Shown here piece after piece: positions 1 to 8,069 of a stretch of 16,264 nt of DNA (its first letter is position 1; every line of letters starts with the position of its first letter). The position numbers were made by a program, and so were the translations under genes. The notes beneath the pieces are model-generated. The model saw only the letters and a program-made list of their open reading frames with translations. It did no database searches and was not told where the DNA came from. The stretch lies in assembly GCA_027028665.1 (NCBI GenBank), contig JALVIU010000072.1:1-16264 (forward strand), read 5' to 3'. The stretch comes from Candidatus Atribacteria bacterium. GTDB taxonomy: Bacteria > Atribacterota > JALVIU01.

Positions 1-365
1 TATTTTCTGTAACTTTAAATATAATATTGGATTATCTTCTTATGCAGATAATGTCCTATAGAGGACTTGCCCTTGCTACATCATTGGCAGGGATATTTAA
101 TTTTTCCTTACTTTTTATATTTTTATTCTCAAAGGGATATATTAATAAATTTGGAGATTATATTGTATCTTTTATAAAAATAGGAACAACATGTGCTATA
201 ATCACATTGGTTAGTGTTTTTTTTATAAGGAATTTTGGTTTTCATTTTTTATATGGATTTATTATCCCATCACTTTTATTTTTTTCTTTGTATTTTTTAA
301 TTTTGCATCTATTGAAATCTCCGGAATTAGAATTTCTTGTAAGTTCAATAAAAAGAGGTGTATAG
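1..365 (+). CDS. murJ: MurJ lipid II flippase, C-terminal part (partial)
   Basis: The reading frame is open from the left edge (first full codon at base 3), so this is the 3' end of a gene that starts outside the window. The visible ~120 residues are very hydrophobic, with about three membrane helices. They contain the pattern N-I-I-L-D-Y-L-L-M followed by [11 protein letters not shown], which matches the C-terminal helices of MurJ/MviN. That family flips lipid II across the inner membrane for peptidoglycan synthesis. The assignment rests on this short conserved stretch; another MOP-superfamily flippase is possible but less likely. The TAG stop at 363-365 lies one base before the lepA start, so the two are probably co-transcribed. 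Confidence 0.78.
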   Translation, partial: FSVTLNIILDYLLMQIMSYRGLALATSLAGIFNFSLLFIFLFSKGYINKFGDYIVSFIKIGTTCAIITLVSVFFIRNFGFHFLYGFIIPSLLFFSLYFLILHLLKSPELEFLVSSIKRGV

Positions 366-366
366 G

Positions 367-2166
367 ATGAAACATATACGAAATTTTTCAATAATTGCAC
401 ATATCGATCATGGAAAATCTACATTAGCTGATAGGCTGTTAGAGATAACAAATACCATTCCTAAAAGGAAGCTTGTCGATCAAGTGCTTGATCGGATGGA
501 ATTGGAAAGGGAAAAAGGTATAACCATAAAGGCAAAACCTGTAAGGATGATTTATAACAAAAATGGGATAGATTATGAGCTTAATCTTATTGATACCCCT
601 GGGCATGTAGATTTCTCTTATGAGGTTTCAAGGGCTCTAAGTGCATGCGAAGGTGCCCTTTTATTAGTAGATGCTACCCAGGGAATCGAAGCGCAAACTA
701 TGGCAAATGCCCATCTTGCAATGGAATTGGGTCTTACTATTATACCTATTATAAATAAAATAGACCTTCCAAGTGCTGATATAGAGCTTGTAAGTGAGGA
801 AATAGAAAATACCTTTTTAATACCAAAGGAGGAGATTATCCTTACAAGTGCCAAAGAGGGTGTAGGGGTTCAAGAGGTGTTGGATGCTATAGTGGAGCGC
901 ATTCCTCCTCCAAAGGGAGATCCTAATTCCCCTCTTGCTGCTTTAATTTTTGATGCAGTTTATGATTCTTATCTAGGGGTATTGGCATATCTCAGAATAT
1001 TTGATGGTAAGGTAAAGGCGGGAGATAAGATAAAGGTATTTTCTACAGGAAGAGAATTTGAGGTAACAGAGGTAGGCATTTTTGCACCAGATTATAAAAA
1101 GATAGATATGCTTGAGGCGGGAGAGGTAGGCTATCTTGCAGCATCCATCAAGGATATAGGTGAGTTTTTGGTAGGTGATACCATTACCTTGTCTAAAAAT
1201 CCAGTAAGTAAGCCTGTTCCAGGGTTTAAAAAAGCTCAACCTATGGTATTTTGCGGTTTCTACCCTTTAGAGGGTGGAGACTATGAGGAATTAAGAGATG
1301 CGCTTTCTAAACTTAGGTTAGAAGATGCATCACTTATCTATTCACAGGAGGTTTCAGAAGCATTGGGTTTTGGCTTTCGAGTAGGATTTTTGGGGCTTTT
1401 GCATATGGAAATTACCCAGGAAAGATTGGAGAGGGAATTTGGTCTAAGACTTATTAAGACCATGCCTAATGTAGTGTATGAAATAGTCCTTGTAAGTGGA
1501 GAGGTAGTGCATATAGAGAATCCCTCTGAACTTCCTTCGCCAGAAAAGATAGAAGAGATAAGGGAGCCTTACATAAAAGCAAGTATAATAACACCTCCAG
1601 ATTTCATAGGTCCTTTAATGGAGCTTGCAAATGATAGAAGAGGTAAATTTATAAATATGGAATATCTTGATGCAGTAAAAGTACTTATAGAGTATGAACT
1701 TCCTTTAAATGAAATCATTATAGATTTCTATGATAAACTTAAGTCAAGAAGTAGGGGCTATGCATCTTTTGATTATGAATATATTGGATATAGACCTTCC
1801 AAGCTTGTAAAGATAGATATATTATTAAATGGAATGCCTGTTGATGCACTTAGTTTTATGGTACATAAAGATAAAGCATATATGTGGGGAAGAAGAATTA
1901 TAGAAAAACTCAGAAAGGTAATACCCAGACAGCTTTTTGATGTATCAATCCAGGCTGCTATTGGAAAAAGGGTTATAGCAAGGGAGACTGTGAAGGCTCT
2001 TAGAAAGGATGTAACTGCAAAGTGCTATGGAGGAGACATTACTCGAAAGAGAAAGCTTTTAGAAAAACAGAAAGAGGGCAAGAAAAAGATGAAAAAGATC
2101 GGGAGGGTGGAAATTCCTCAGGAGGCATTCCTTGCAGTTTTAGATATATCTGATGAAAAAAGGTAA
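367..2166 (+). CDS. lepA: Elongation factor 4 (LepA), ribosomal back-translocase GTPase
   Basis: The 599-residue length is normal for LepA/EF4, a cytoplasmic translational GTPase that acts on ribosomes, reported to back-translocate them or aid initiation-complex assembly. The GTPase motifs are intact: A-H-I-D-H-G-K-S-T at residues 11-19 (P-loop), D-T-P-G-H-V-D-F (G3) and N-K-I-D (G4). Domains II and III follow, then the LepA-specific C-terminal domain with the conserved [25 protein letters not shown] block. I chose ATG 367 over the in-frame GTG at 358 because the family starts just before [14 protein letters not shown]. An AGAGGTG ribosome site (354-360) is correctly spaced for it, and the GTG lies within that site. 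The 3' end overlaps hemW by 14 nt, an arrangement also usual in Firmicutes. Confidence 0.97.
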   Translation: MKHIRNFSIIAHIDHGKSTLADRLLEITNTIPKRKLVDQVLDRMELEREKGITIKAKPVRMIYNKNGIDYELNLIDTPGHVDFSYEVSRALSACEGALLLVDATQGIEAQTMANAHLAMELGLTIIPIINKIDLPSADIELVSEEIENTFLIPKEEIILTSAKEGVGVQEVLDAIVERIPPPKGDPNSPLAALIFDAVYDSYLGVLAYLRIFDGKVKAGDKIKVFSTGREFEVTEVGIFAPDYKKIDMLEAGEVGYLAASIKDIGEFLVGDTITLSKNPVSKPVPGFKKAQPMVFCGFYPLEGGDYEELRDALSKLRLEDASLIYSQEVSEALGFGFRVGFLGLLHMEITQERLEREFGLRLIKTMPNVVYEIVLVSGEVVHIENPSELPSPEKIEEIREPYIKASIITPPDFIGPLMELANDRRGKFINMEYLDAVKVLIEYELPLNEIIIDFYDKLKSRSRGYASFDYEYIGYRPSKLVKIDILLNGMPVDALSFMVHKDKAYMWGRRIIEKLRKVIPRQLFDVSIQAAIGKRVIARETVKALRKDVTAKCYGGDITRKRKLLEKQKEGKKKMKKIGRVEIPQEAFLAVLDISDEKR

Positions 2167-3283
2167 AAAAAGACTTTATATACATATCCCTTTTTGTATA
2201 AAAAGATGTAATTATTGTGGCTTTGTATCCTCTGTTTTAAAAGATAAGAGAGAGTTGTCTAACTATATTGACTATCTTTCCCTAGAGTTCGAACTATATA
2301 AAGATAGATTGAAAGATAATATTATTACTATATATATAGGGGGAGGGACACCTTCTCTTTTTGAACCTTATGAGATCTATACTTTGGGAGAGTTACTCTT
2401 TAAGTATCTGAGCTTACCTGGAGAGTTTACTATTGAGGCAAACCCAGAGAGTATTACCCGGGATAAGGTGCTGGCATGGAGGGATATTGGTGTAAATAGG
2501 GTAAGTCTTGGGGTGCAGAGTTTTGATGATGAGGTCCTTTCTTTTCTTGGAAGACCTCATACAGCAGGTGATGCTGTAGATGCCATATCTATTTTAAAGG
2601 ATTATTTTGATAATATCTCCTTTGACTTTATTTATGGGATACCTAATCAAGATATGAGTATTTGGCACAAGACTCTAAAAAGGGCTATAGCATTTGGACC
2701 CCAACATCTTTCTTTGTATGCACTTTCCATAGAAAATGGCACAACTTTTTGTAAATGGTATAAGAGAGGGAAGATCCATATGATGGATGAAGATTTAGTA
2801 GTGGATATGTATGAATTTGGGGTACATTTTCTCAAAGAAAATGGATATAAGAGGTATGAGATCTCTAATTTTTCCTTCCCTGGAAAGGAAAGTATTCACA
2901 ATATGGGATATTGGACCTATGATGAGTACTTGGGTCTTGGAGTTTCTGCATCCTCTTTTGTAGAAGGTATACGGTACATAAACTATTCCTCCATGACAGA
3001 TTACTTTAAAAGTCTTAAAAACGGAGCATATCCAATAGCATATAGTGAAAAGCTTTCTAAAGAGAAAATGATGGGTGAATATATAATATTGAGACTTCGA
3101 ACAAATAGGGGTCTTTTGATAGATGAATTTATTGATATATTTGGAATAGATCCTCTTTCTATTTATAAGGATAAATTTGCCTACTTTATAGATTTAGGGT
3201 TTATGGAACATACCGAATATGGATATAGGCTAACAGATAAGGGAATTTTGGTATCTAATCAGATATTTGTGGAGATTATATGA
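2153..3283 (+). CDS. hemW: HemW-type radical SAM heme chaperone
   Basis: This 376-residue protein has an N-terminal radical SAM core. Its cluster-binding motif is C15-x3-C19-x-Y-C22 in the context Y-I-H-I-P-F-C, and the SAM-binding G-G-G-T-P motif is at 63-67. A HemN_C-like C-terminal domain follows. HemW was long annotated as oxygen-independent coproporphyrinogen III oxidase but is now regarded as a heme-binding chaperone that delivers heme to membrane respiratory proteins. The short N-terminus and the motif ending in C-x-F-like rather than C-x-F-C separate it from true HemN. The ATG lies inside the end of lepA with no convincing Shine-Dalgarno close by, so translation is probably coupled to lepA. 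Its stop overlaps the next start as ATGA. Confidence 0.93.
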   Translation: MKKGKKRLYIHIPFCIKRCNYCGFVSSVLKDKRELSNYIDYLSLEFELYKDRLKDNIITIYIGGGTPSLFEPYEIYTLGELLFKYLSLPGEFTIEANPESITRDKVLAWRDIGVNRVSLGVQSFDDEVLSFLGRPHTAGDAVDAISILKDYFDNISFDFIYGIPNQDMSIWHKTLKRAIAFGPQHLSLYALSIENGTTFCKWYKRGKIHMMDEDLVVDMYEFGVHFLKENGYKRYEISNFSFPGKESIHNMGYWTYDEYLGLGVSASSFVEGIRYINYSSMTDYFKSLKNGAYPIAYSEKLSKEKMMGEYIILRLRTNRGLLIDEFIDIFGIDPLSIYKDKFAYFIDLGFMEHTEYGYRLTDKGILVSNQIFVEII

Positions 3284-3888
3284 AGACAAAAAAGAAAACC
3301 AAGAGACTATACCTATCATTATTTATTTTTACAATAATAGTATTATCAGTTTTAGGTTTTATTAATATTACATGGGGAGTTGATCCTTTTAATTTTAATT
3401 TTGAGAAACTCCTTAAGATACTTTCCCCTCAGTCTATAAGGGTTCAGGATACAGATATTAAGGTATATTTTTCTCCAAATGGTGGATGCAGAAGGGCTAT
3501 AATTACTGAAATAGATAGTGCAAAAAAAGAAATACTTGTGGCCATGTACTATTTTACAAATAGAGAAATTGCACAGGCTTTGGTTCGTGCAAGAGATAGA
3601 GGGGTAAAAATAAAGGTCCTTCTTGATGAATCCCAAACGAAAGAGAAGTTCTCTAAATATAGATATCTTATTAATAGAGGTATTAATGTTCATATAGATA
3701 GAAGAAATGGACTTATGCATAATAAGTTTGCCATTATAGATGGTTTTATTCTTATAACTGGTTCCTACAACTGGACAAGTAGTGCAGAGTATAAAAATAG
3801 AGAAAATCTACTAATAATAAAAAATAAAAATCTTGCCCAAGAATATATTGCAGAATTTGTTAAACTTTGGGCGAAAGCGTACCCCTAA
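3280..3888 (+). CDS. Membrane-anchored single-HKD phospholipase D-like protein (Nuc/PLD6 type)
   Basis: The protein has 202 residues. A Lys/Arg-rich start is followed by one hydrophobic segment at about 10-30, which should act as an uncleaved signal anchor and place the rest outside the membrane. Residues ~57-200 form one PLD domain with a complete HKD motif: H147-x-K149-x4-D154, then G161-S162-x-N164. Single-HKD proteins of this size (bacterial Nuc, mitochondrial PLD6/Zucchini) work as dimers. Known members cut single-stranded nucleic acids or phosphodiesters in lipids, and the substrate here cannot be told. The ATG overlaps the hemW stop (ATGA) and has GGAG at 3271-3274. It is the last gene of the murJ-lepA-hemW run; no intrinsic terminator follows it. 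Confidence 0.85.
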   Translation: MKTKKKTKRLYLSLFIFTIIVLSVLGFINITWGVDPFNFNFEKLLKILSPQSIRVQDTDIKVYFSPNGGCRRAIITEIDSAKKEILVAMYYFTNREIAQALVRARDRGVKIKVLLDESQTKEKFSKYRYLINRGINVHIDRRNGLMHNKFAIIDGFILITGSYNWTSSAEYKNRENLLIIKNKNLAQEYIAEFVKLWAKAYP

Positions 3889-3927
3889 AAAAGAAACTAA
3901 AAAAATCTAAAAAAATTTTTATAAAAA
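3887..3927 (+). promoter_or_regulatory. A-tract region upstream of the heat-shock promoter (UP-element-like)
   Basis: Four runs of A (3887-3892, 3899-3905, 3909-3915, 3923-3927) are centred 10-13 bp apart, with a T5 run at 3916-3920, directly upstream of the -35 box. Runs at about helical spacing suggest intrinsic bending or an UP element that boosts RNA polymerase binding. This is inferred from base composition and position only. Confidence 0.45.
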
Positions 3928-3929
3928 TA

Positions 3930-3950
3930 CTTGACAGAATTTCTATAAAG
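3930..3950. promoter_or_regulatory. 21-bp dyad over the -35 box, candidate HspR operator (HAIR-like)
   Basis: The arms CTTGACAGAA and TTCTATAAAG flank a central T and pair at 8 of 10 positions. Total length and 7-7-7 layout match the HspR inverted repeat CTTGAGT-N7-ACTCAAG: the left half agrees at 5 of 7 positions, the right at 4 of 7. The dyad covers the -35 hexamer, so a bound repressor would block RNA polymerase. The hspR gene closes the operon that starts here. Part of the left-half match comes from the -35 sequence itself, so the assignment is tentative. Confidence 0.5.
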
Positions 3951-3959
3951 AGTTATAAT
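3931..3959 (+). promoter_or_regulatory. Consensus housekeeping sigma promoter of the heat-shock operon
   Basis: TTGACA (3931-3936) and TATAAT (3954-3959) are both perfect consensus hexamers, separated by the ideal 17 bp. Transcription should start at about 3966, leaving an unstructured purine-rich leader of about 67 nt before the first hsp20. A consensus promoter with no alternative-sigma signature suggests control by repression. It is the only strong promoter I see on the plus strand. Confidence 0.85.
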
Positions 3960-4002
3960 ACAATTGGACAGAGAAAAAGAGGGAGAGAGGTAAAGGAGAG
4001 AA

Positions 4003-4020
4003 TTGAAAAAATACTTTTAA
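4003..4020 (+). other. Possible 5-codon leader ORF in the hsp20 5' UTR
   Basis: A ribosome-site-like AAAGGAG (3992-3998) precedes TTG at 4003, which opens M-K-K-Y-F and stops at TAA 4018-4020. That stop touches the strong hsp20 ribosome site. Ribosomes ending here could hand over to hsp20. The start is weak, the spacing (4 nt) short and the peptide tiny, so this may be chance in a purine-rich leader. Confidence 0.2.
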
Positions 4021-4029
4021 GGAGGTGAT
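4019..4029 (+). promoter_or_regulatory. Extended Shine-Dalgarno of hsp20 (first copy)
   Basis: AAGGAGGTGAT is complementary to an unusually long stretch of the usual 16S rRNA 3' end and lies 3 nt before ATG 4033. The block 4020-4041 is identical to 7631-7652 at the second hsp20. The clpC-like gene also begins with AGGAGGTGATATT (8964-8976). Very strong initiation fits stress proteins needed in bulk. Confidence 0.8.
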
Positions 4030-4032
4030 ATT

Positions 4033-4482
4033 ATGGCAATTGTAAAATATGATCCTTGGAGAGATGTTCTTAGTTTGAGAGATGAAATAGATAGACTCTT
4101 TGAGGATTTTTTCCCTGTAAAAAGCAGTGAGAGAAGGGATTATCTATCAGAGGTTTGGGCTCCAGCTATAGATATATATGAGACAAAGGATGATGTGGTA
4201 GTTAAAGCAGAGCTTCCTGGCATGAGCAAGGAAGATATAAAAATAAATATTGTAGATAATTCCCTTATAATAGAAGGCGAGAAGAAACAGGAAAAAGAAG
4301 TAAAAGAAGAGAATTATTATAGAGTAGAAAGAAGATATGGTGCATTTAGAAGAGTAGTAGAAATTCCTGTACCTGTAAAGACAGAGAATGTTGAAGCAAC
4401 TTATAAAGACGGGGTACTTGAAATAAAACTTCCAAAGAAAGAAGAAGCAAAACCTAAGGAGATAGAGGTAAAAGTAAAGTAG
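4033..4482 (+). CDS. hsp20: Hsp20/alpha-crystallin small heat-shock protein, copy 1
   Basis: This 149-residue ATP-independent holdase binds unfolding proteins and keeps them refoldable by DnaK/Hsp100. The N-terminal arm (1-40) is amphipathic and begins with the typical Y-D-P-W-R. The alpha-crystallin domain spans ~42-135 and includes A-x-D-I-Y-E, the A-E-L-P-G core and G-V-L-E-I-K-L-P-K at 127-135. The C-terminal tail carries I144-E-V146, the I-x-I/V motif that locks dimers into oligomers. It is the first gene after the promoter, and the strongest ribosome site in the window precedes it. Its last codons and stop lie within a perfect palindrome. A paralogue lies at 7644-8069. Confidence 0.95.
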   Translation: MAIVKYDPWRDVLSLRDEIDRLFEDFFPVKSSERRDYLSEVWAPAIDIYETKDDVVVKAELPGMSKEDIKINIVDNSLIIEGEKKQEKEVKEENYYRVERRYGAFRRVVEIPVPVKTENVEATYKDGVLEIKLPKKEEAKPKEIEVKVK

Positions 4483-4505
4483 GGAGGTAGCTACCTCCCT
4501 ACTTT
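4476..4505. repeat. Perfect 30-bp palindrome containing the hsp20 stop codon
   Basis: The arms AAAGTAGGGAGGTAG (4476-4490) and CTACCTCCCTACTTT (4491-4505) are exact reverse complements with no spacer, and the TAG stop (4480-4482) lies in the left arm. The RNA would form a strong GC-rich hairpin. What follows is a pyrimidine run (TTCTTCCTCTCT-like) and not a clean U-tract, so a partial terminator, an RNase barrier protecting hsp20 mRNA, or an attenuator before dnaJ are all possible. The core AAAGTAGGGA...TCCCTACTTT recurs after the second hsp20. Confidence 0.8.
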
Positions 4506-4511
4506 CTTCCT

Positions 4512-4550
4512 CTCTCCCTTAAAATATAAATTTTTTATTAAGAGGGTGAG
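4512..4550 (+). promoter_or_regulatory. Imperfect hairpin that could mask the dnaJ ribosome site
   Basis: CUC-U-CCC-UUAA (4512-4522) can pair with UUAA-GA-GGG-U-GAG (4538-4550), with a 15-nt AU loop, a U-U mismatch and a GA bulge. The right strand contains the dnaJ Shine-Dalgarno (AGAGGGTGAG, just before ATG 4554). A weak, interrupted stem over a ribosome site is the layout of an RNA thermometer. It is short and would be marginal in a thermophile, so confidence is low. Confidence 0.3.
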
Positions 4551-4553
4551 AAG

Positions 4554-5633
4554 ATGGCAGAAAAGGATTACTACAAAATATTAGGAGTGCCTGAAAATGC
4601 AACAGATGAACAAATAAAGAGGGCATTTAGGGAGCTTGCTAAAAAGTATCACCCTGATCGTAATCCCGGTGATAAGACTGCTGAAGAAAAATTTAAAGAA
4701 ATAAATGAAGCATATGAGGTGCTTAGTGATCCACAAAAGAGAAAACAATACGATCAATTTAGAAAATATAAGGAACAAGGTTATAATTTTTCTGGATTTG
4801 GTAAAGGACAAGAATTTGGCAAAGGTTTTGGAGGAGGTTTTCATTTTGACTTAGGTGACCTTGGTGATTTATTTGATCTCTTTTCTGATAGAAGATTTTA
4901 CCAGGAGCGCCAGGCACATGCTCCTCAGAAAGGTAAAGATCTTTTGTATGAAACAACAATACCTTTTGAAACAGCAGTAAAAGGTGGAGAAATTACAATT
5001 GGGGTGGAAAGAGAGGAGCCATGTCCTACATGTCATGGTTCAGGAGCTGCACCAGGTTCCCGTACTATGACATGTCCTGTATGTCATGGCACAGGTAAGG
5101 TAGAAGAATTTCAAGGTCTATTTGGGATTTCTAAACCCTGTCCCAGATGCATGGGAAAGGGTATTATATATGAAACTCCATGTCCTGTATGTCATGGCAC
5201 AGGTAAGGTAAAGAAAATAAAACATATAAAGGTAAAGATTCCTCCAGGGATAAAAGATGGTTCAAAGATTAGAATAAAAGGAGAAGGAGATATAGGGATA
5301 AAAGGTGGTGAAAGAGGAGATCTATATCTTAGAATAAGAATTGCACCACATTCTCAGTTTGAGAGAAAAGGTGATGACATATATTCTTCTGTAAAAGTAG
5401 ATTTTATAAAAGCAATCCTTGGAGGAGAGGTGATTGTAGATACTATTGATGGAAAGGTAAAGTTAAGAATTCCTCCAGGTACACAACCTGGAACTCTTTT
5501 AAGAATTAGAGGAAAGGGTGTAAAAAAAACTGGAGGGAGAGGTAGAGGGGATCATTACGTAAGAATAGATGTGACTCTTCCCAAGAGAGTTACCCCTAAG
5601 CAAAGAAAATTATTAGAAGAATTTTATAAATAA
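4554..5633 (+). CDS. dnaJ: DnaJ (Hsp40) co-chaperone, zinc-finger type
   Basis: This is a class A J-protein of 359 residues that delivers substrates to DnaK and stimulates its ATPase. The J domain (~4-70) has H33-P34-D35. A Gly/Phe region follows at ~75-105. The zinc region (157-217) has four C-x2-C-x-G-x-G repeats (C-P-T-C, C-P-V-C, C-P-R-C, C-P-V-C), and the C-terminal beta-sandwich substrate domains follow. All hallmark residues are intact. ATG 4554 has AGAGGGTGAG upstream. It precedes dnaK by 21 nt, the reverse of the common dnaK-dnaJ order, and no grpE lies nearby. Two zinc repeats are encoded by an identical 32-nt stretch. Confidence 0.97.
   Translation: MAEKDYYKILGVPENATDEQIKRAFRELAKKYHPDRNPGDKTAEEKFKEINEAYEVLSDPQKRKQYDQFRKYKEQGYNFSGFGKGQEFGKGFGGGFHFDLGDLGDLFDLFSDRRFYQERQAHAPQKGKDLLYETTIPFETAVKGGEITIGVEREEPCPTCHGSGAAPGSRTMTCPVCHGTGKVEEFQGLFGISKPCPRCMGKGIIYETPCPVCHGTGKVKKIKHIKVKIPPGIKDGSKIRIKGEGDIGIKGGERGDLYLRIRIAPHSQFERKGDDIYSSVKVDFIKAILGGEVIVDTIDGKVKLRIPPGTQPGTLLRIRGKGVKKTGGRGRGDHYVRIDVTLPKRVTPKQRKLLEEFYK
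5071..5210 (+). repeat. 32-nt exact direct repeat inside dnaJ (5071-5102 and 5179-5210)
   Basis: The DNA for two of the four zinc-binding repeats ([10 protein letters not shown]) is identical over 32 bases, synonymous positions included, at 108-bp spacing. Protein similarity is expected for this domain, but silent-site identity is more than that requires. Recent local gene conversion or chance in a biased codon set could explain it. Confidence 0.75.
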
Positions 5634-5654
5634 GTGAAAGGAGGAGTGAAAACG

Positions 5655-7610
5655 ATGGGAAAGGTTTTAGGTATAGACCTTGGAACAACTAACTCTTGCA
5701 TGGCTATAATGGAAGGCGGTAAACCTACCGTTATTCCAAATGCAGAAGGTGGTAGAGTAACACCATCTGTTGTAGCATTTACAAAAACAGGTGAAATTTT
5801 AGTAGGGCAGCTTGCAAAAAGACAAGCTATTACGAATGCAGAAAATACTGTTTTTTCTGTTAAAAGATTAATGGGTAGAAGATATGATGATGAGATGGTG
5901 CAGAAGGCCAAAGCTATACTTCCCTATAAGATAGTAAAGGGAGATAAAGGTGATGCAAGAGTTGAAATAAAGGGGAAGCAATATACACCCCAAGAGATTT
6001 CAGCAATGATTCTTAAAAAACTTAAACAGGACGCAGAGGCATATCTTGGTGAAAAGATTACAGATGTAGTAATTACTGTGCCTGCCTATTTTAATGATAG
6101 CCAGAGACAGGCTACAAAAGATGCAGGAAGAATCGCAGGTCTTAATGTATTAAGAATTATAAATGAACCTACAGCTGCATCTTTGGCTTATGGGTTGGAT
6201 AAAAATAAAAATCAAAAGATTGCAGTTTATGATTTAGGTGGAGGAACATTTGATATCTCCATTCTTGAGATAGGTGATGGTGTATTTGAAGTAAAAGCAA
6301 CAAATGGTGACACCTTCCTGGGCGGAGATGATTTTGATCAAAGAATCATTGACTATCTTGCAGATGAATTTAAGAAGGAACATGGTATTGATCTTAGAAA
6401 TGACCAGATGGCTCTTCAGAGGTTAAAAGAGGCAGCGGAAAAGGCAAAGATAGAGCTTTCTACAGCAATGCAGACAGAGATTAATTTACCATTTATTACA
6501 GCTGATGCATCTGGCCCAAAACACCTTAATATGACTCTTACAAGGGCAAAATTAGAACAATTAACTATAGATCTTATTGAAAAGACTATTGGTCCATGTA
6601 AAGATGCATTAAATGACGCAGGATTAAAACCAGAAGATATAGATGCAGTAATTTTAGTAGGTGGAATGACAAGAATGCCAAAGGTTCAGGAAGTAGTAAA
6701 GAATTTCTTTGGTAAAGAACCGCATAAGGGGGTAAATCCAGATGAAGTAGTGGCAATAGGTGCTGCAATTCAAGGTGGTGTATTGAAGGGTGATGTAAAA
6801 GATGTAGTACTCCTTGATGTAACACCACTTTCTCTTGGCATTGAAACCCTTGGTGGAGTATTTACCAAGCTTATAGAGAGAAATACTACAATTCCTACAA
6901 GAAAGAGTGAGATCTTTACAACTGCCGCAGATAATCAGACATCTGTGGAGATACATGTATTGCAAGGTGAAAGACCTTTGGCAAAGGATAATACAACACT
7001 TGGTAAATTCCATTTGGTTGGTATACCGCCTGCACCAAGAGGTGTACCACAGATCGAGGTAACTTTTGATATAGATGCAAATGGTATACTTCATGTTTCG
7101 GCAAAAGATCTTGGTACAGGAAAAGAACAAAAGATCACAATAACTGCAACAACAAGCTTATCGGAAGAGGAGATTCAGCAAAAAATTAGAGAAGCGAAGG
7201 AGCATGAAGAAGAGGATAGAAGGAAGAAAGAGGAGATTGAGACAAGAAATAAAGCAGATTCTCTTGCATATGAAATGGAGAAGTTGTTAAATGAAAACAA
7301 AGATAAGATTCCTGAGGCAGATAGGGCAGAACTTGAACAGGCAATAAATAATTTGAAAGAGGCACTAAAAGGAACAGATGTAGAGAAGATAAAGAGTGCA
7401 ATGGATGAGCTTAATGCAAAGTCTCATAAGGTTGCACAGATTATATATGCTCAAAATCAGCAAGGTGGCTCACAGGGTAATACTCAGGCAGGGTCTCAGA
7501 CTGGCACACCAGGTGGTAGCACTACTACAGATAGTGGGTCTTCCTCAGGAGATAATAATGATGATAATGTAGTAGATGCAGATTATGAAGTAGTTGATGA
7601 TAATAAATAG
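5655..7610 (+). CDS. dnaK: DnaK (Hsp70) chaperone
   Basis: This 651-residue ATP-driven chaperone refolds and disaggregates clients with DnaJ and Hsp100. The nucleotide-binding domain (~1-380) begins I-D-L-G-T-T-N-S (7-14) and contains [11 protein letters not shown] and V-G-G-M-T-R-M-P-K. The linker and substrate domain follow, with [14 protein letters not shown], then a helical lid. The tail (~600-635) is a Gly/Ser/Thr/Gln/Asn-rich linker, and the protein ends in an acidic [11 protein letters not shown] motif typical of bacterial DnaK. I set the start at ATG 5655, with AAAGGAGG at 5637-5644, because it gives the family N-terminus M-G-K-V-L-G-I-D; the in-frame GTG at 5634 would read through the ribosome site. 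The gene sits in the heat-shock operon without grpE. Confidence 0.98.
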   Translation: MGKVLGIDLGTTNSCMAIMEGGKPTVIPNAEGGRVTPSVVAFTKTGEILVGQLAKRQAITNAENTVFSVKRLMGRRYDDEMVQKAKAILPYKIVKGDKGDARVEIKGKQYTPQEISAMILKKLKQDAEAYLGEKITDVVITVPAYFNDSQRQATKDAGRIAGLNVLRIINEPTAASLAYGLDKNKNQKIAVYDLGGGTFDISILEIGDGVFEVKATNGDTFLGGDDFDQRIIDYLADEFKKEHGIDLRNDQMALQRLKEAAEKAKIELSTAMQTEINLPFITADASGPKHLNMTLTRAKLEQLTIDLIEKTIGPCKDALNDAGLKPEDIDAVILVGGMTRMPKVQEVVKNFFGKEPHKGVNPDEVVAIGAAIQGGVLKGDVKDVVLLDVTPLSLGIETLGGVFTKLIERNTTIPTRKSEIFTTAADNQTSVEIHVLQGERPLAKDNTTLGKFHLVGIPPAPRGVPQIEVTFDIDANGILHVSAKDLGTGKEQKITITATTSLSEEEIQQKIREAKEHEEEDRRKKEEIETRNKADSLAYEMEKLLNENKDKIPEADRAELEQAINNLKEALKGTDVEKIKSAMDELNAKSHKVAQIIYAQNQQGGSQGNTQAGSQTGTPGGSTTTDSGSSSGDNNDDNVVDADYEVVDDNK

Positions 7611-7643
7611 ATTTAAAGACTTTATAGAGGAGGAGGTGATATT

Positions 7644-8069
7644 ATGGCAATTCCAAAAAAGAGAACTAAAAAAAACGAACTTTGGGATCTTAGGAGAGAA
7701 GTAGATAGGCTTTTCAGGGAGTTTATAGAAGGGCCGAGAAATATGGTATATCTTCCAGCCCTTGATATATATGAAGATGAAGATAAAATTGTGATTGAGG
7801 CAGATATTCCAGGGGTAAAAAAGGAAGATATTAAGATAAGCGTAGAAGATAACATACTTACAATAAAAGCAGAAAAGAAGAAAGAAGAGAAAGCAGAAGA
7901 AAAAGATATTGTATATGAAGAAATTGCATATGGCCTGTATGCAAGAGAGATCGATCTGCCTCATACCGTAGATACTGAAAAGATTGAGGCAGAATATAAA
8001 GATGGGGTACTTAAGATATCCCTTCCAAAAAAAGAAGAAGTAAAACCAAAGCAAATAGAGATAAAGTAG
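7644..8069 (+). CDS. hsp20: Hsp20/alpha-crystallin small heat-shock protein, copy 2
   Basis: This second holdase has 141 residues. The N-terminal arm is short and basic (A-I-P-K-K-R-T-K-K-N). The alpha-crystallin domain begins at the L-P-A-L-D-I-Y-E block and includes the A-D-I-P-G core and G-V-L-K-I-S-L-P-K from residue 121. I138-E-I140 is at the C-terminus. It is clearly a paralogue of copy 1, shares a 22-nt identical start region and also ends inside a palindrome. The stretch after the core is rich in Lys/Glu (K-K-K-E-E-K-A-E-E-K). It lies 33 nt after dnaK and 39 nt before the protease gene. Mixed oligomers with copy 1, or a different client range through the differing N-terminal arms, are possible. 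Confidence 0.95.
   Translation: MAIPKKRTKKNELWDLRREVDRLFREFIEGPRNMVYLPALDIYEDEDKIVIEADIPGVKKEDIKISVEDNILTIKAEKKKEEKAEEKDIVYEEIAYGLYAREIDLPHTVDTEKIEAEYKDGVLKISLPKKEEVKPKQIEIK

Noticed and set aside
2153-3283. Annotation as coproporphyrinogen III dehydrogenase (HemN)
   Set aside because: The N-terminus is short and the C-x3-C-x2-C motif is followed by G-F, without the additional Cys of true HemN; neighbouring lepA is the standard hemW context.
3889-3930. Intrinsic terminator after the PLD gene
   Set aside because: The A/T runs could pair weakly but contain no GC stem; the stretch is better explained as A-tracts of the following promoter.
5634-5654. Upstream GTG start that would extend DnaK by 7 residues
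   Set aside because: The extension is the ribosome site itself, and homologous DnaK proteins start at M-G-K-x-x-G-I-D.
7614-7624. Small inverted repeat TAAAG-A-CTTTA between dnaK and the second hsp20
   Set aside because: Too short and AT-rich to be a terminator or operator; expected by chance here.
7545-8054. Long reading frame (169 codons) on the minus strand
   Set aside because: It lies opposite the second hsp20 and the dnaK tail, has low-complexity Phe/Ile/Tyr-rich content expected from the antisense of Lys/Glu-rich coding DNA, and shows no family motif.
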